Numbered from the stretch's first letter, positions 17,309-29,413 are shown. The stretch is DNA of 64,000 bases from an uncultured beta proteobacterium (GCA_903867305.1 CAIPQU010000107.1:1-64000), one strand, 5' to 3'. The notes: generated by a model not told the origin, from the sequence alone. Numbers and translations: made by a program.

Positions 17309-18427
17309 ATGACTACAAATCATTTAAATGCTGACACATCGATAGGATTAAAACCTATTCCTGAGGGCTTGCCTATACCCAATCGAAAAGTAATTCGAGG
17401 TTGGATTGAACCATTTGCTGAAAAACAGACCATTAAAGCAATCTTTCTATTGGCTGCAGATATTCTTATTTGGTTAGCTCTGATCGCTGGCGTAGTGTTT
17501 ATAGAAAATTTATTCATCAAAATTGTTTTAGGGAATATCGCTGGGTTTTGGATTGGGCGCCTATTTATTCTAGGGCATGATGCTTGTCATCAAAGCTACA
17601 CCCCACATCGTGAATTAAATAAAGTTTTAGGTCGAATCGCTTTTTTGCCCTCTTTAACCCCATTTAGTCTTTGGGAAGTGGGTCACAATGTCGTGCATCA
17701 TGGACAAACCAATTTAAAAGGTTTTGACTTTGTTTGGGCCCCAGCAAGCCTAGAAGAATTTCAAGCAATGCCGATCTGGCGTCAGAACCTTGAGCGCCTT
17801 TATAGAAGCGGTTGGGGGCCGGTTATTTATTACATGATTGAAATTTGGTGGAACAAAATGTTTTTTCCAAATCGCAAAAACATGCCATCCACTAGAAAGA
17901 TTTTCTTAAAAGATAGTTATCTTGTTGGTGGTTTTGGTGTGATATGGGTAGTTGCTTTAATTTACCTAGCGATCATTTCTAACCAATCCATTTTCACAAT
18001 ATTGGGCTGTGGGTTTGTCATCCCTTATTTGTTTTGGAATGGCATGATTGGGTGGGTAGTATATGTCCACCACACCCATCCGAGTGTGTCTTGGTATGAC
18101 AACAAGTCAGAATGGCTCCGTGCACAGCCCTTTGTCTCTACAACAGTTCACCTTACATTTAAGCGCCATTTTGGCTCATTAATGCATCACATCATGGAGC
18201 ATACTGCACACCATGTGGATATGGGCGTTCCACTCTATCAACTTTCTGACGCTCAAAGTAAATTAGAAGAGCTATTGCCAGGCAGAGTCATCAAACAAGC
18301 ATTTTCTTGGTCTTGGTATTTCCAAACTGCCAAATTATGTAAGTTGTATGACTTTAAAAACAAGTATTGGCTAGATTTCAATGGTAATAAGACTGCGGAG
18401 TCAATAAGAGTTATCCCCTCTGAGTAA
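17309..18427 (+). CDS. Membrane fatty acid desaturase
   Basis: A 372-aa integral membrane di-iron desaturase. The three histidine boxes are HDACHQS, HNVVHHGQ and HTAHH, with hydrophobic segments around residues 45-80 and 205-250. The family inserts a double bond into acyl chains using oxygen and an electron donor. Regiospecificity cannot be read from the sequence. The layout fits DesA-like (omega-6 or delta-12 type) proteins and related fatty acid desaturase domain proteins. The gene stands alone downstream of the acyl-CoA operon hairpin, so a link to that operon is uncertain. A role in membrane fluidity at low temperature is plausible. Confidence 0.85.
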   Translation: MTTNHLNADTSIGLKPIPEGLPIPNRKVIRGWIEPFAEKQTIKAIFLLAADILIWLALIAGVVFIENLFIKIVLGNIAGFWIGRLFILGHDACHQSYTPHRELNKVLGRIAFLPSLTPFSLWEVGHNVVHHGQTNLKGFDFVWAPASLEEFQAMPIWRQNLERLYRSGWGPVIYYMIEIWWNKMFFPNRKNMPSTRKIFLKDSYLVGGFGVIWVVALIYLAIISNQSIFTILGCGFVIPYLFWNGMIGWVVYVHHTHPSVSWYDNKSEWLRAQPFVSTTVHLTFKRHFGSLMHHIMEHTAHHVDMGVPLYQLSDAQSKLEELLPGRVIKQAFSWSWYFQTAKLCKLYDFKNKYWLDFNGNKTAESIRVIPSE

Positions 18428-18486
18428 ATTGGGTTTTCCGTTGAATTTGAGTTAAAATAGGAGTTTTGTTGCTTAGGCAGTAAATC

Positions 18487-18678
18487 ATGACTACAAGTAC
18501 AAGTACAACCACGACTTCTGAAACCACAAGCCAATCGCTAAAATTTTGCTCGTCCTGTAGCAGAGAAAAGCGTCTAGATGGTGGAACTTGGATACCAACA
18601 AGCAATCGTAAACAGCGTTGGATTTGTGCCAGCTGTCTGTATAACCGAACCCACCGTACAGGCGCAATTAAGGCCTAA
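18487..18678 (+). CDS. Small Cys4 zinc-ribbon-like protein
   Basis: A 63-aa protein. The first 16 residues are almost only Thr and Ser (TTSTSTTTTSETTS). They are followed by two CxxC knuckles, FCSSC and ICASC, about 27 residues apart, which could bind one zinc ion. The C-terminus is basic (NRTHRTGAIKA). An AGG-containing stretch lies upstream of the ATG. The paired knuckles and the length support a real gene. Zinc ribbons of this type often bind nucleic acid or protein, but no function can be assigned. Confidence 0.55.
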   Translation: MTTSTSTTTTSETTSQSLKFCSSCSREKRLDGGTWIPTSNRKQRWICASCLYNRTHRTGAIKA

Positions 18679-18697
18679 GCTTTTTTATAGGGCACCC

Positions 18698-19339
18698 CTA
18701 AACAACAAGATAGGGGTTGTGAAGCTTCTCGTGGCCAAAAGTCGATAGCTCACCATGTCCGGGTACAAAAGTAATATCATCTCCCATCGGTAGTAGCTTT
18801 TCTTTTATCGAAGTAATCAAGTCTTGATGATTACCTCGTGGAAAATCTGTTCTTCCAATCGAGCCCGCAAATAAAACATCGCCAACAATAGCAATTCTGG
18901 ACTTTTCATCCACGAACACAATATGACCTGGCGTGTGTCCAGGGCAATGTACGACCTCTAAGTGTTGATTCCCGATCTGAATTTGATCTCCATCATTCAG
19001 CCATTTAGATGGAACAAAGCTTTGACCTTGATGCATAAATCCATATCTTTTTGCCTGGTCAGGTAATTGATCAATCCAAAATGCGTCCTCTATATGAGGG
19101 CCATAAATAGGTACATTTAAAATAGTTGCCAATTCTTTTGCAGCCGAACAATGATCGACATGGCCATGTGTAACCAAAACCTGTTCAACCACAATGTTAA
19201 GTTCTTTAATAGCCTTTGATATTTTTTCTAAATCGCCGCCGGGATCGACGACAGCTGCTGTTTTAGTTTCCTCGCAAATTAATATAGTGCAATTTTGCTC
19301 AAATGGGGTAACAGGAATAATGGCAACTTTTAGTGACAT
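18698..19339 (-). CDS. gloC: Glyoxalase II-type metallo-beta-lactamase fold hydrolase
   Basis: A 213-aa protein closely resembling E. coli GloC (YcbL), a type II glyoxalase that hydrolyses S-D-lactoylglutathione. Metal-binding motifs are THGHVDH (HxHxDH), CPGHTPGH, the GD pair in IVGDVLFAGSIGRTDFPRG, and VPGHGELSTFGHEKLHNP. The ATG at 19339 is preferred because homologues begin at this point. The frame stays open 40 codons upstream, where it would run into the glycine riboswitch on the other strand. It is divergent from gcvT. A 7-bp inverted repeat (18694-18700 and 18711-18717) overlaps its 3' end. Confidence 0.88.
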   Translation of the reverse strand: MSLKVAIIPVTPFEQNCTILICEETKTAAVVDPGGDLEKISKAIKELNIVVEQVLVTHGHVDHCSAAKELATILNVPIYGPHIEDAFWIDQLPDQAKRYGFMHQGQSFVPSKWLNDGDQIQIGNQHLEVVHCPGHTPGHIVFVDEKSRIAIVGDVLFAGSIGRTDFPRGNHQDLITSIKEKLLPMGDDITFVPGHGELSTFGHEKLHNPYLVV

Positions 19340-19417
19340 AGAAGTATGATACCAAGCAAATTTAGGAAGAATATTTTTATTTTTTATTTTAAATTTCAGG
19401 TTAAACTTAATCTGTTG

Positions 19418-19578
19418 ATAGGAGAGAGTGTGTTTCACCGCCGAAGGCGCAGTGCCCATAAACGCTCAGGCAAAAGGACTGTCAACATAAACACTCTGGA
19501 GAGAGGCATTGAGTTGCCCACCGAAGGGGCTAACACTCTTTAGAGTGGAATCTCTCAGGTAACATGGACAGAGGGGCT
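19418..19578 (+). promoter_or_regulatory. Tandem glycine riboswitch
   Basis: Two glycine aptamers lie in series ahead of gcvT. The first runs from GGAGAGAGTGTG (19421) through CACCGCCGAAGGCGCA to CAGGCAAAAGGACTG. The second runs from CTCTGGAGAGAG (about 19495) through CCACCGAAGGGGCTAA and AATCTCTCAGG to GGACAGAGGGG. These are the hallmark conserved blocks of the gcvT leader RNA. Glycine binding normally switches on cleavage-system expression. The 3' end lies about 15 bases before the gcvT ATG, so control may act on translation initiation. Confidence 0.93.
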
Positions 19579-19592
19579 TTTTCAGGAACTCA

Positions 19593-20711
19593 ATGTCCTT
19601 GATGCATTTAAAAACTGTTTTTCATGAAAGACACCTTAGTCTTGGCGCTAAGATGATTGACTTTGGTGGATGGGATATGCCAATCCATTACGGTTCACAA
19701 GTCAGCGAGCATCTGCAAACTAGATCACAGGTTAGTATCTTTGATGTCTCCCACATGGCTGTTGTTGATTGTTTTGGTGGCGAGGTACCTGAATTTTTAA
19801 GATATGTGCTGGCAAATAATATCGATAAGCTTAAAACTGTAGGTCAAGGCTTATATTCATGCATGCTAAACCCTCAAGGAGGGATTATTGATGATTTAAT
19901 TGTGTATCGATTAGAAGATCGATATCGTCTCGTTATCAATGCCTCAACAGCCGTGACAGATATTTCGTGGTTAACACAGCAGGCGGTTTTATTTAAGCAT
20001 GTGACATTAATTCCTCGACGCTCTGATATCAATCACTGCATTGACTCTGAGGTTCTATTGGCAATACAAGGTCCGAAAGCAGAAGATGTTCTTTGTAAGG
20101 CGTTTCCGGAACTACAAAATCAACTAAAGAAATTACCTTATTTTCATGTAAGTGTGCTGCCCAGTGTTTATGGTGATCTAATGTTTGCAAGAACCGGTTA
20201 CACCGGTGAAGACGGTTTTGAGCTAAGCGTTGCGCAAATAAAAGGGCAAGCACTTTGGGATTATTTATTACGCCTCGGAGCTAAGCCCGCTGGTCTAGGA
20301 GCAAGAGACACTCTGCGAATTGAGGCCGGTTATAACCTTTATGGACAGGATATGAATGAGTCTATAAACCCCTATGATTGCGGCCTTTCGTGGACAGTTG
20401 ATTTAAAAAGTCCACGTGACTTTATTGGTAAACGTGCATTAAGTTCATATAGTCAAGCCTTTGATTTTTTAGGTTTAGTTCTTTTAGATAAAGGGGTTTT
20501 AAGAAGTCATCAGACCGTAATCACGCCTTTGGGTCATGGCGAGATAACTTCTGGAACATATAGCCCCTCTTTAGAAAAATCAATTGCCTTAGCTAGACTT
20601 CCTATAGGTCAAGTCATAGGCTCAGTAGTTAAAGTCATTATTCGTCATCAAACTTATGACGCACAAATTGTGAAGACTCAATTCGTCCGTCGTGGTCACA
20701 TTCTTATTTAA
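19593..20711 (+). CDS. gcvT: Glycine cleavage system T protein (aminomethyltransferase)
   Basis: A 372-aa folate-dependent aminomethyltransferase. It takes the aminomethyl group from lipoyl-GcvH and forms methylene-tetrahydrofolate and ammonia. Typical segments are GAKMIDFGGWDMPIHYG near the N-terminus, SIFDVSHMA, ARTGYTGEDGFE in the folate-binding region, and GLGARDTLRIEAGYNLYG. Length is normal. It is the first gene of gcvTHP, directly behind the glycine riboswitch, with gcvH 15 bases downstream. Confidence 0.97.
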   Translation: MSLMHLKTVFHERHLSLGAKMIDFGGWDMPIHYGSQVSEHLQTRSQVSIFDVSHMAVVDCFGGEVPEFLRYVLANNIDKLKTVGQGLYSCMLNPQGGIIDDLIVYRLEDRYRLVINASTAVTDISWLTQQAVLFKHVTLIPRRSDINHCIDSEVLLAIQGPKAEDVLCKAFPELQNQLKKLPYFHVSVLPSVYGDLMFARTGYTGEDGFELSVAQIKGQALWDYLLRLGAKPAGLGARDTLRIEAGYNLYGQDMNESINPYDCGLSWTVDLKSPRDFIGKRALSSYSQAFDFLGLVLLDKGVLRSHQTVITPLGHGEITSGTYSPSLEKSIALARLPIGQVIGSVVKVIIRHQTYDAQIVKTQFVRRGHILI

Positions 20712-20726
20712 TTTCAAGGAGCTCAT

Positions 20727-21107
20727 ATGTCTATTCCACAAAATCTGAAGTACGCCGCCTCTCATGAGTGGTCTCTCGCTGATCCAGATGGGTCTTTTTC
20801 TGTAGGCATTACTCAGCACGCCCAAGATGCTCTTGGGGATATTGTATTTCTTGAATTACCGAAAATTGGACAAATTGTCAAAGCAAAGTCTAACTGCGCA
20901 GTTGTAGAATCGGTGAAAGCGGCTAGTGATATCTATGCGCCAATGAGTGGAGAAATTATTGCTGTTAACGAGGCGTTAACACAATCACCAGAATTGATTA
21001 ACAGCGACCCATATGGGTCTTGGTTTTTTAAAATTCAGCCCTCTAACCCTGCTGAATTAAATGACTTATTAGACGCCAAGGGATACGCAACATCTATCGG
21101 GGAATAG
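20727..21107 (+). CDS. gcvH: Glycine cleavage system H protein
   Basis: A 126-aa lipoyl carrier that shuttles the aminomethyl intermediate between GcvP, GcvT and lipoamide dehydrogenase. The lipoylated Lys64 lies in [19 protein letters not shown] near the N-terminus and [13 protein letters not shown] near the C-terminus are standard. An AAGGAGCT ribosome binding site precedes the ATG. It is followed 3 bases later by gcvP. Confidence 0.97.
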   Translation: MSIPQNLKYAASHEWSLADPDGSFSVGITQHAQDALGDIVFLELPKIGQIVKAKSNCAVVESVKAASDIYAPMSGEIIAVNEALTQSPELINSDPYGSWFFKIQPSNPAELNDLLDAKGYATSIGE

Positions 21108-21110
21108 GGA

Positions 21111-24008
21111 ATGCCATTTTTACCGACAACCATTAATTTAGCCTCTTCTAATGAATTTGTTTCTAGGCACATTGGTCCAAACCTGAACGACCAATCCTCG
21201 ATGCTTCGTTTTCTTGGATACTCTTCACGAAAAGAATTCATTGAGGCAGTTATCCCAGATGCTATTCGAGAAAACCAGTCCTTACCTCTCGATCAATTTT
21301 CATTACCAATGTCCGAAACCGATGCAATCCATCAATTAAAATTAATTGCCAATAAAAATATACTTTATAAAAATTGGATTGGGCAAGGTTACTACAACAC
21401 GATTACACCTGCAGTAATACAACGTAATATTTTAGAAAATCCTGGATGGTATACCGCATATACTCCCTATCAACCAGAAATCTCTCAAGGTCGACTAGAG
21501 GCCCTCATTAATTTTCAGCAAATGATTATTGACCTCTCAGGCATGGACATTGCAAACGCCTCGATGCTAGATGAAGGAACAGCTGCAGCGGAAGCCATGA
21601 CATTAGCCCTTAGAGCTTGTGAGTCGCCTTCAACGTCATTTTTTATCAGTTCAGATATTTTTCCGCAAACCCTAGAGGTCATCCAAACAAGAGCAAAACC
21701 TCTAAAAATTACTATTATTGTTGATGACTTAAAAAACCTTTCACAATATGATGTTTTTGGTGCTCTCATTCAATACCCAGGTGGTACAGGTCTTTTACAT
21801 TCATGTGATGATTATCAACTTGCTTGTCAATATCTTCATCATCAAAATGGACTACTAATTGTTGCAGCTGACCTTCTTGCACTAACTCTATTAGAGTCTC
21901 CGGGAAAGTTTGGAGCTGACGTTGTGGTTGGTAACTCTCAACGATTCGGAGTCCCTATTGGCTTTGGCGGCCCTCATGCTGCTTTTCTAGCAACAAAAGA
22001 TGCCTATAAACGATATATGCCTGGACGTCTAGTTGGTGTCAGTATTGACTCAAACAATCAACCAGCCTATCGTCTTGCTCTTCAAACGCGTGAACAACAT
22101 ATCCGAAGAGAAAAAGCCACCTCGAATATTTGTACTGCACAGGTTCTTTTAGCGGTAATGGCCAGTATGTATGCTGTTTATCATGGTCCTGATGGGCTTA
22201 GGAATATTGCACTTCGAACACACCGATATACCAGCCTGCTTGCCAAAGCCTTAAAAATACACCACGTTAAAGTTGTGAATACCTATTGGTTTGATACCCT
22301 ACACATTACAACACCTAACTCAACATTGACGCTTTCTAGAGCTGAGGGTCTTGGGATTAACTTAAGACTGATTGATGAAACCCATTGCAGTATTTCTTTA
22401 GATGAAACTTGCACAGAAATCGATATTGTAGAGTTGCTAAAAGTTTTCGAAATCTCTCTGTCGGTTGACGAACTTCTGCAAATACCATGTGATAAGCATC
22501 AATTTCCTGAGAGTCTAAATAGGGCAACCCCATTTTTAACACATCCTACTTTTAATCGTTATCATTCAGAACACGAAATGCTTCGCTATATCCGTCGGCT
22601 CTCTGATAAAGATTTAGCGCTGGATCGGACGATGATTCCGCTTGGTTCTTGCACCATGAAGCTAAATGCGACAAGTGAAATGCTTCCGATTACTTGGCCC
22701 GAGTTTAATCAAATTCATCCCTTTGCACCTAAATCCCAATGGCTTGGTTATTCTGAACTAATTTTTCAAATTGAGAAAATGATGTGTGCCGTAACAGGCT
22801 ACGACTGTGTCTCTTTACAACCGAATGCAGGATCACAAGGAGAATATGCGGGCCTTCTTGTCATTAAAGCTTATCATGAGTCTCGCGGCGAAGGGCAGAG
22901 AAATATTTGTTTGATACCCTCTTCAGCGCATGGCACGAACCCTGCTTCAGCTCATTTAGCAGGGATGGAGGTTGTTGTTATTATGTGTGACTTAAATGGC
23001 AATATAGATTTTGATGATTTAAAGGTTAAGGTTGAGCAACACTCCTCCTGCCTTGCTGCCATCATGATTACCTACCCTTCTACTCATGGTGTATTTGAAG
23101 CGAATGTCAAAGAAGTTTGTAGCCTCATCCATACACATGGCGGTCAAGTATATATCGATGGTGCAAATATGAACGCCCTTGTTGGTACTGCTTCTCCTGG
23201 TCATTTTGGTGGGGATGTTAGCCACTTAAACCTACACAAGACATTTTGTATTCCTCATGGGGGTGGTGGTCCTGGGGTTGGACCTATTGCAGCAAAAAAG
23301 CATTTATCGAAATTTTTACCCTTTTCTTTCACTGCAAATACAGCTTCATTGACACAATCAGATTTACCTCGCATCAGTTCAGCGCCCTTTGGCTCCGCAT
23401 CAATCTTACCTATATCCTGGATGTACGTTGTAATGATGGGCGCGGATGGTCTTAGGCAGGCGACAGAAGTTGCTATTCTTTCTGCAAACTATATCGCAAA
23501 GAAACTCAGTCCTCATTATTCAATTCTTTACCATGGTCAAAATGGTTTAATTGCCCATGAATGTATTCTTGATATTCGTCCATTACAAAAACTTTCTGGT
23601 ATTAGCAATGAGGATATCGCCAAGCGCTTAATTGACTTCGGGTTTCACGCTCCGACAATGAGCTTTCCTGTTCCTGGGACACTCATGATTGAGCCTACTG
23701 AAAGTGAGTCCAAATCAGAAATAGATCGTTTTATTGAAGCAATGGTTCATATTCGTGAAGAAATCGAGATGATCATCTGTGGTACTTTTGATTCCTTGGA
23801 TAATCCGCTTAAAAATGCACCTCATACTGCACAGTCACTTGTTGCAAATGAATGGCCTCATGCTTATTCGCGTGAAATGGCTGCGTATCCTGTAAAACGA
23901 ATACGCATGAATAAGTTTTGGCCACCGGTTGGTCGTGTAGATAATGTTCATGGTGATCGGCATTTATTTTGTAGCTGCGTGCCAATTTCAGATGATGAGG
24001 AAGCTTAG
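21111..24008 (+). CDS. gcvP: Glycine dehydrogenase (decarboxylating), P protein
   Basis: A 965-aa single-chain PLP enzyme that decarboxylates glycine and loads the aminomethyl group onto GcvH. Its N-terminal half (FVSRHIGPN) and C-terminal half show the usual duplicated fold. The PLP Lys is in [16 protein letters not shown] near residue 710. Length is normal for the fused alpha-beta form. The stop TAG at 24006-24008 overlaps the stop of convergent priA, so there is no intergenic terminator. All three genes are probably under riboswitch control. Confidence 0.97.
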   Translation: MPFLPTTINLASSNEFVSRHIGPNLNDQSSMLRFLGYSSRKEFIEAVIPDAIRENQSLPLDQFSLPMSETDAIHQLKLIANKNILYKNWIGQGYYNTITPAVIQRNILENPGWYTAYTPYQPEISQGRLEALINFQQMIIDLSGMDIANASMLDEGTAAAEAMTLALRACESPSTSFFISSDIFPQTLEVIQTRAKPLKITIIVDDLKNLSQYDVFGALIQYPGGTGLLHSCDDYQLACQYLHHQNGLLIVAADLLALTLLESPGKFGADVVVGNSQRFGVPIGFGGPHAAFLATKDAYKRYMPGRLVGVSIDSNNQPAYRLALQTREQHIRREKATSNICTAQVLLAVMASMYAVYHGPDGLRNIALRTHRYTSLLAKALKIHHVKVVNTYWFDTLHITTPNSTLTLSRAEGLGINLRLIDETHCSISLDETCTEIDIVELLKVFEISLSVDELLQIPCDKHQFPESLNRATPFLTHPTFNRYHSEHEMLRYIRRLSDKDLALDRTMIPLGSCTMKLNATSEMLPITWPEFNQIHPFAPKSQWLGYSELIFQIEKMMCAVTGYDCVSLQPNAGSQGEYAGLLVIKAYHESRGEGQRNICLIPSSAHGTNPASAHLAGMEVVVIMCDLNGNIDFDDLKVKVEQHSSCLAAIMITYPSTHGVFEANVKEVCSLIHTHGGQVYIDGANMNALVGTASPGHFGGDVSHLNLHKTFCIPHGGGGPGVGPIAAKKHLSKFLPFSFTANTASLTQSDLPRISSAPFGSASILPISWMYVVMMGADGLRQATEVAILSANYIAKKLSPHYSILYHGQNGLIAHECILDIRPLQKLSGISNEDIAKRLIDFGFHAPTMSFPVPGTLMIEPTESESKSEIDRFIEAMVHIREEIEMIICGTFDSLDNPLKNAPHTAQSLVANEWPHAYSREMAAYPVKRIRMNKFWPPVGRVDNVHGDRHLFCSCVPISDDEEA

Positions 24009-26089
24009 AATATCGTAGGATCTCGATCAATATGAATTTTAATTGCCCTAGATTTTTTCTTTAGTTCTTCGATCAGATCCAAGGCTTTTTCTAAAAGAGT
24101 TTGTAGCTCGGTACGTTCCTTTGATTCAATGAGTAGTTGATTTCGTTCTACGCCGGAAAGTTTATGTAACATTCTGGGTGTTGGGTCATATATCAAGGTT
24201 TTCAGATATTTTTGACCTTCAATATAATTTTTTATTTCATGAAGTATTTCTAAATTATTTTTTTCAGTCTTCGACTCTACAATAATTAAGGCTTGATAGG
24301 TATATGGAGGTAATTCATTTTCTTTTCTTTCCATCACTATGTCAGTAATGAAATCATCATAACGATGCTCTGATAATGCTTTAAAAAGCGGGTGCTCGAC
24401 AAATTCTGTCTGGATATAAATATTTGATTGTTCAGTTTCTTCGCTTCTTCCACCCCTACCTGCTACTTGTACAAGTTGAGAAAATATTTTTTCTATTGCT
24501 CTAAAATCCTGAGAAAAGAGACTTTTATCGACATCTAAAACAATGACGGTTTCTACATGTTGGAAATCATGGCCTTTTGTTATCATCTGAGTTCCCACGA
24601 TTAAGCAAGGTTTACCTTCATGAATTTTTGAAAATAGTGCATCGGCACTTCCTTTATTTTTCGTTGTATCACTATCAATTCTCAGTAATTCAATTTTTGG
24701 ATATTCTTGGGATAAATGCTCCTCTATTTTTTGCGTACCTAGGCCAATCGTGACTAAATCTTGATTTCCACAATCAGGGCAATATTTTGGTGGAAGCATC
24801 ACCAATCCACAGTGATGGCATTGCAAATTAAAGTCTGATTTCCCAGAATTTTTTTTATGTACTACCATCCAAGCGCTACATTTTTTACACTCTGATTTCC
24901 ATTGGCATGCCGCGCAATGCAATATTGGTGAATATCCTCTTCGGTTTATATATATCAGTGTTTGTTTATTTCTTTTCCAAGTCTCCTCAATGACCTTTTT
25001 TATTTCTATTGTTAAACCATAGCTATCAATCGTTTTATTTTTTTTCGCTTTATTTGTGTCTATCAAATGTAATTGAGAGAATGTTGCGCCCTTTTTAGCC
25101 TTTTTATTTAACTCTAGTAATGTTATTTTTTTCTCAATTACTTTTTGCCATGTTTCACTTGAAGGTGTCGCTGAAGTTAATACAACAGGAATTTTTATAT
25201 CTGCGCCTCGCCAAATGGCTAAATCTCTGGCGTTATATCTTAAGCCATCTTGTTGTTTATAGGATCCATCGTGTTCTTCATCCACAACAATTGCTTTTAA
25301 ATTTGGTATGGGTGCAAAAATACTTAATCTAGTCCCGATAATGACCCTTGAAATACCGTTTTGTATTTGCCACCATGCATAATTCCTTTTTGCTGCTGTA
25401 ATATTGCTGTGTAATACGCTAACCTCTTCGTTGACAAATACACCCCTAATAACTTTTTCTAATTGTGGCGTTAAATTAATTTCAGGAACTAATATTAAAC
25501 ACTGCCCATTATTTTCTTGCAAAATAGTTTTTAACCATTGAAGGTATACCGCCGTTTTACCACTTCCGGTTACTCCTTTCAGAAGTATTAACTCAAACTC
25601 CTTTTTACAAGAAATTTTATTTAATTGATCATATGCATATTTCTGCTCTTGATTAAGGGGCCACGTTTCTACTTCAGAGTTTTCTGGTAGGTAGGTTATC
25701 TCTTTTTTTAACTTTCTATTTTTCTGTTTTTCGAGAGCATCCCACCTCTCTGTTTTTTTCCATTCTGTAGGTATTGAACTAAATAATATTTCGCCAAGAG
25801 GTTTCAAATAATACTTTGATGCAAACTGACATAATCGAATGAGTCCTTCATCCATTTTTATAACTTGTGCAAGCTCTAGTACACTTTTAAGCTTTCTTTG
25901 TTGATCATTTGAATTTGATTCTAGATATTTATTTTGTAAGACAATGCCTATTTTTTCTTTTTTGCCAAATTCGACTTTGACTATTAATCCTTGTCTTGGT
26001 GGATGGTTCAGCTTGTTCTCATCCCAAAGATAATCAAATAGTTGAAATAATGGGACATCAATGGCTACTTTTACTATTTTTATGGACAT
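24005..26089 (-). CDS. priA: Primosomal protein N' (replication restart helicase)
   Basis: A 694-aa 3'-5' DNA helicase that reloads the replisome at stalled forks. The N-terminal 3'-DNA-binding domain begins [18 protein letters not shown]. Walker A is [13 protein letters not shown], Walker B is [12 protein letters not shown], and the zinc-binding Cys pairs are in [13 protein letters not shown] and [29 protein letters not shown] is helicase motif VI. The protein is rich in Lys, Ile and Asn and the gene looks more AT-rich than its neighbours, which may reflect drift. It is separated from hemE by about 300 bases holding DnaA-box-like sites. Confidence 0.95.
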   Translation of the reverse strand: MSIKIVKVAIDVPLFQLFDYLWDENKLNHPPRQGLIVKVEFGKKEKIGIVLQNKYLESNSNDQQRKLKSVLELAQVIKMDEGLIRLCQFASKYYLKPLGEILFSSIPTEWKKTERWDALEKQKNRKLKKEITYLPENSEVETWPLNQEQKYAYDQLNKISCKKEFELILLKGVTGSGKTAVYLQWLKTILQENNGQCLILVPEINLTPQLEKVIRGVFVNEEVSVLHSNITAAKRNYAWWQIQNGISRVIIGTRLSIFAPIPNLKAIVVDEEHDGSYKQQDGLRYNARDLAIWRGADIKIPVVLTSATPSSETWQKVIEKKITLLELNKKAKKGATFSQLHLIDTNKAKKNKTIDSYGLTIEIKKVIEETWKRNKQTLIYINRRGYSPILHCAACQWKSECKKCSAWMVVHKKNSGKSDFNLQCHHCGLVMLPPKYCPDCGNQDLVTIGLGTQKIEEHLSQEYPKIELLRIDSDTTKNKGSADALFSKIHEGKPCLIVGTQMITKGHDFQHVETVIVLDVDKSLFSQDFRAIEKIFSQLVQVAGRGGRSEETEQSNIYIQTEFVEHPLFKALSEHRYDDFITDIVMERKENELPPYTYQALIIVESKTEKNNLEILHEIKNYIEGQKYLKTLIYDPTPRMLHKLSGVERNQLLIESKERTELQTLLEKALDLIEELKKKSRAIKIHIDRDPTIF

Positions 26090-26393
26090 TATTTTCTCAA
26101 TAGAGTTTATCTATTTTTTTTAATCTTTCCAGTCATATTAGCCCCTTACTCACACGGATCACCCTGTGGATAACTCTGTGGATTATTTGTGGTTTTCTTC
26201 TGCTATCGCATCATCGATAATTTTTATAATTTATCTCAATCAGTCGATTTAATTTATTTTATCTAACATAATCATTGGCTTAAAAGGCTTACTTAAAAAT
26301 TAAATTTTAAGTCGCACACAAGCTCTTGTTCTTTGATAGCAATATCTTATCTGTGAATAACTTTTTGATTCATCAGGACATATTACTATTTTA
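26090..26393. other. AT-rich intergenic region with DnaA-box-like sites
   Basis: About 300 bases between hemE and priA. A perfect DnaA box in reverse orientation, TGTGGATAA, is at 26165-26173. Near matches are TGTGGATTA at 26177-26185 and TGTGAATAA at 26352-26360, with long A/T runs between. No gene was found. It could titrate DnaA or regulate priA. Confidence 0.5.
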
Positions 26394-27521
26394 TTACTTT
26401 TGACGATGCCTATTAGACTCGGTCCGAACGGCCTCGATCAATACTTGCACATTTTCTGGTGGAGTAAATTGTGAGATGCCATGCCCTAAATTAAAAATAT
26501 GGCCATCAAGTGATGATAAGCCTGAGTTTATGGCATTAGTAAGTGCTAACTCATTAAACATTTCGGCTACTTTTGTTTTAATGATCTTTTGATCACCAAG
26601 AAGTATTTGTGGATCAATATTTCCTTGTAAGCTGACTCGTTGTCCTCCAAGGGTTTCTCGTGCTTGAAGTAATGATTGTGTCCAGTCCATACCCAAAACA
26701 TTAGCTCCAGATTTTGCCATTTCCTTTAGCCACAACCCACCACCTTTAGAAAATAGCAAAATAGGAATATTTTCCTTAATGTTTCGATCTTCATGAAGGC
26801 GGCGAATAACCTCTTTCATTGGAGATAAGGAATACTCTAAATAGTCTGAGTGGCTCAATAGCCCACCCCAAGTGTCGAAAAGCATGACAGCCTGAGCACC
26901 TGATTCAATTTGTAGTTTTAAATACTCAGTTACTGACTGAATATTAATATCTAAGATATGTCTCATTAAATCAGGGCGAGTATATAACAAGGTCTTGGTA
27001 TGCTGAAACTCTTTCGAGCCACTACCTTCAACCATGTAACAGGCAAGTGTCCAAGGGCTTCCAGAAAAGCCAATTAATGGGACCCTTTGCTTACCATTTT
27101 GCATAAGGTCTTTACGAATTTCAGCGACAGCATCAAACACATAACGTAATTGATCCATATCTGCAACACGTAAATCTTGGATTCTTTTTTCTGACTGCAA
27201 AGGAAACTCAAATCGAGGCCCTTCCCCTTGCTCAAAACTCAGACCTAATCCCATTGCATCGGGGATCGTGAGAATGTCAGAAAATAATATTGCCGCATCA
27301 AGATCATATCGATCTAAGGGTTGAAGTGTTACTTCAGAGCAGTACCTTGGGTTTTTAGCAAGCTGTAGAAAGCTTCCCGCTTTTGCTCTGGTTTTATTGT
27401 ACTCAGGCAGATATCGACCTGCTTGCCTCATTAACCAAATCGGCGTAGAGTCAACACTTTCGTATCGACAGGCTTTTAAAAAGCGGTCGTTTGTGATTTC
27501 CGAGTCTAAATTAGCGGGCAT
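26394..27521 (-). CDS. hemE: Uroporphyrinogen decarboxylase
   Basis: A 375-aa cytosolic enzyme that removes four carboxyl groups from uroporphyrinogen III to make coproporphyrinogen III in haem synthesis. The N-terminal signature TPIWLMRQAGRYLPEY and the second signature GFSGSPWTLACYMVEG are present, with ILFSDILTIPDAMG between them. The C-terminal GHGISQFTPPENV is typical. It lies 11 bases downstream of atpC on the same strand, so read-through from the ATP synthase operon is likely. Confidence 0.96.
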   Translation of the reverse strand: MPANLDSEITNDRFLKACRYESVDSTPIWLMRQAGRYLPEYNKTRAKAGSFLQLAKNPRYCSEVTLQPLDRYDLDAAILFSDILTIPDAMGLGLSFEQGEGPRFEFPLQSEKRIQDLRVADMDQLRYVFDAVAEIRKDLMQNGKQRVPLIGFSGSPWTLACYMVEGSGSKEFQHTKTLLYTRPDLMRHILDINIQSVTEYLKLQIESGAQAVMLFDTWGGLLSHSDYLEYSLSPMKEVIRRLHEDRNIKENIPILLFSKGGGLWLKEMAKSGANVLGMDWTQSLLQARETLGGQRVSLQGNIDPQILLGDQKIIKTKVAEMFNELALTNAINSGLSSLDGHIFNLGHGISQFTPPENVQVLIEAVRTESNRHRQK

Positions 27522-27532
27522 TGATATCTAAT

Positions 27533-27949
27533 TTATTTTTTTCTTCTAAAGCGTGCAATCGCGGCAAGTTGAGCGGCGGCCATTGCAAACTCTGATTGAG
27601 CACGAGCAAACTCAATATCCGAACTACGGGTTGCCATTTCATCTTCGGCCCGGCGCTTAGCCTCTAAAGCTTTTGCCTCATCCAAGTCAGCTCCACGTAT
27701 TGCCGTGTCTGCTAATACAGTAACTGTATTCGGCTGAACCTCTAATATGCCACCAGCAACAAATACAAACTCTTCTCCACCATCTGGCTTTTCAATTCTG
27801 AGTGATCCTGGACGAATTCTTGTAATCAGAGGGGTGTGGCCAGGTAAAATACCCAGCTCACCCGACTCTCCGGGTAATGCAACAAATTTTGCCTCACCTG
27901 AAAAAATCGAACTTTCAGCACTTACTACGTCAACATGTATCGTCGCCAT
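27533..27949 (-). CDS. atpC: F0F1 ATP synthase epsilon subunit
   Basis: A 138-aa central-stalk subunit. The N-terminal beta sandwich includes [16 protein letters not shown] and [18 protein letters not shown]. The C-terminal helical pair is Ala- and Arg-rich. Usual length. It is last of the atp genes, 23 bases after atpD. Confidence 0.96.
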   Translation of the reverse strand: MATIHVDVVSAESSIFSGEAKFVALPGESGELGILPGHTPLITRIRPGSLRIEKPDGGEEFVFVAGGILEVQPNTVTVLADTAIRGADLDEAKALEAKRRAEDEMATRSSDIEFARAQSEFAMAAAQLAAIARFRRKK

Positions 27950-27972
27950 AATGTATTAAAACCTTTTTTAGA

Positions 27973-29391
<1,419 letters not shown>

Positions 29392-29413
29392 TCAATATTT
29401 ACAATTCTTTAAA

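Noticed and set aside
18253..18605. Two minus-strand open frames of 93 and 64 codons
   Set aside because: They overlap the desaturase end and the Cys4 protein gene. The low-complexity Thr/Ser run produces a poly-Val artefact on the other strand.
26090..26393. Primary replication origin at the priA-side DnaA boxes
   Set aside because: Far more boxes lie around dnaA together with the parS sites, so this region is at most an accessory DnaA site.
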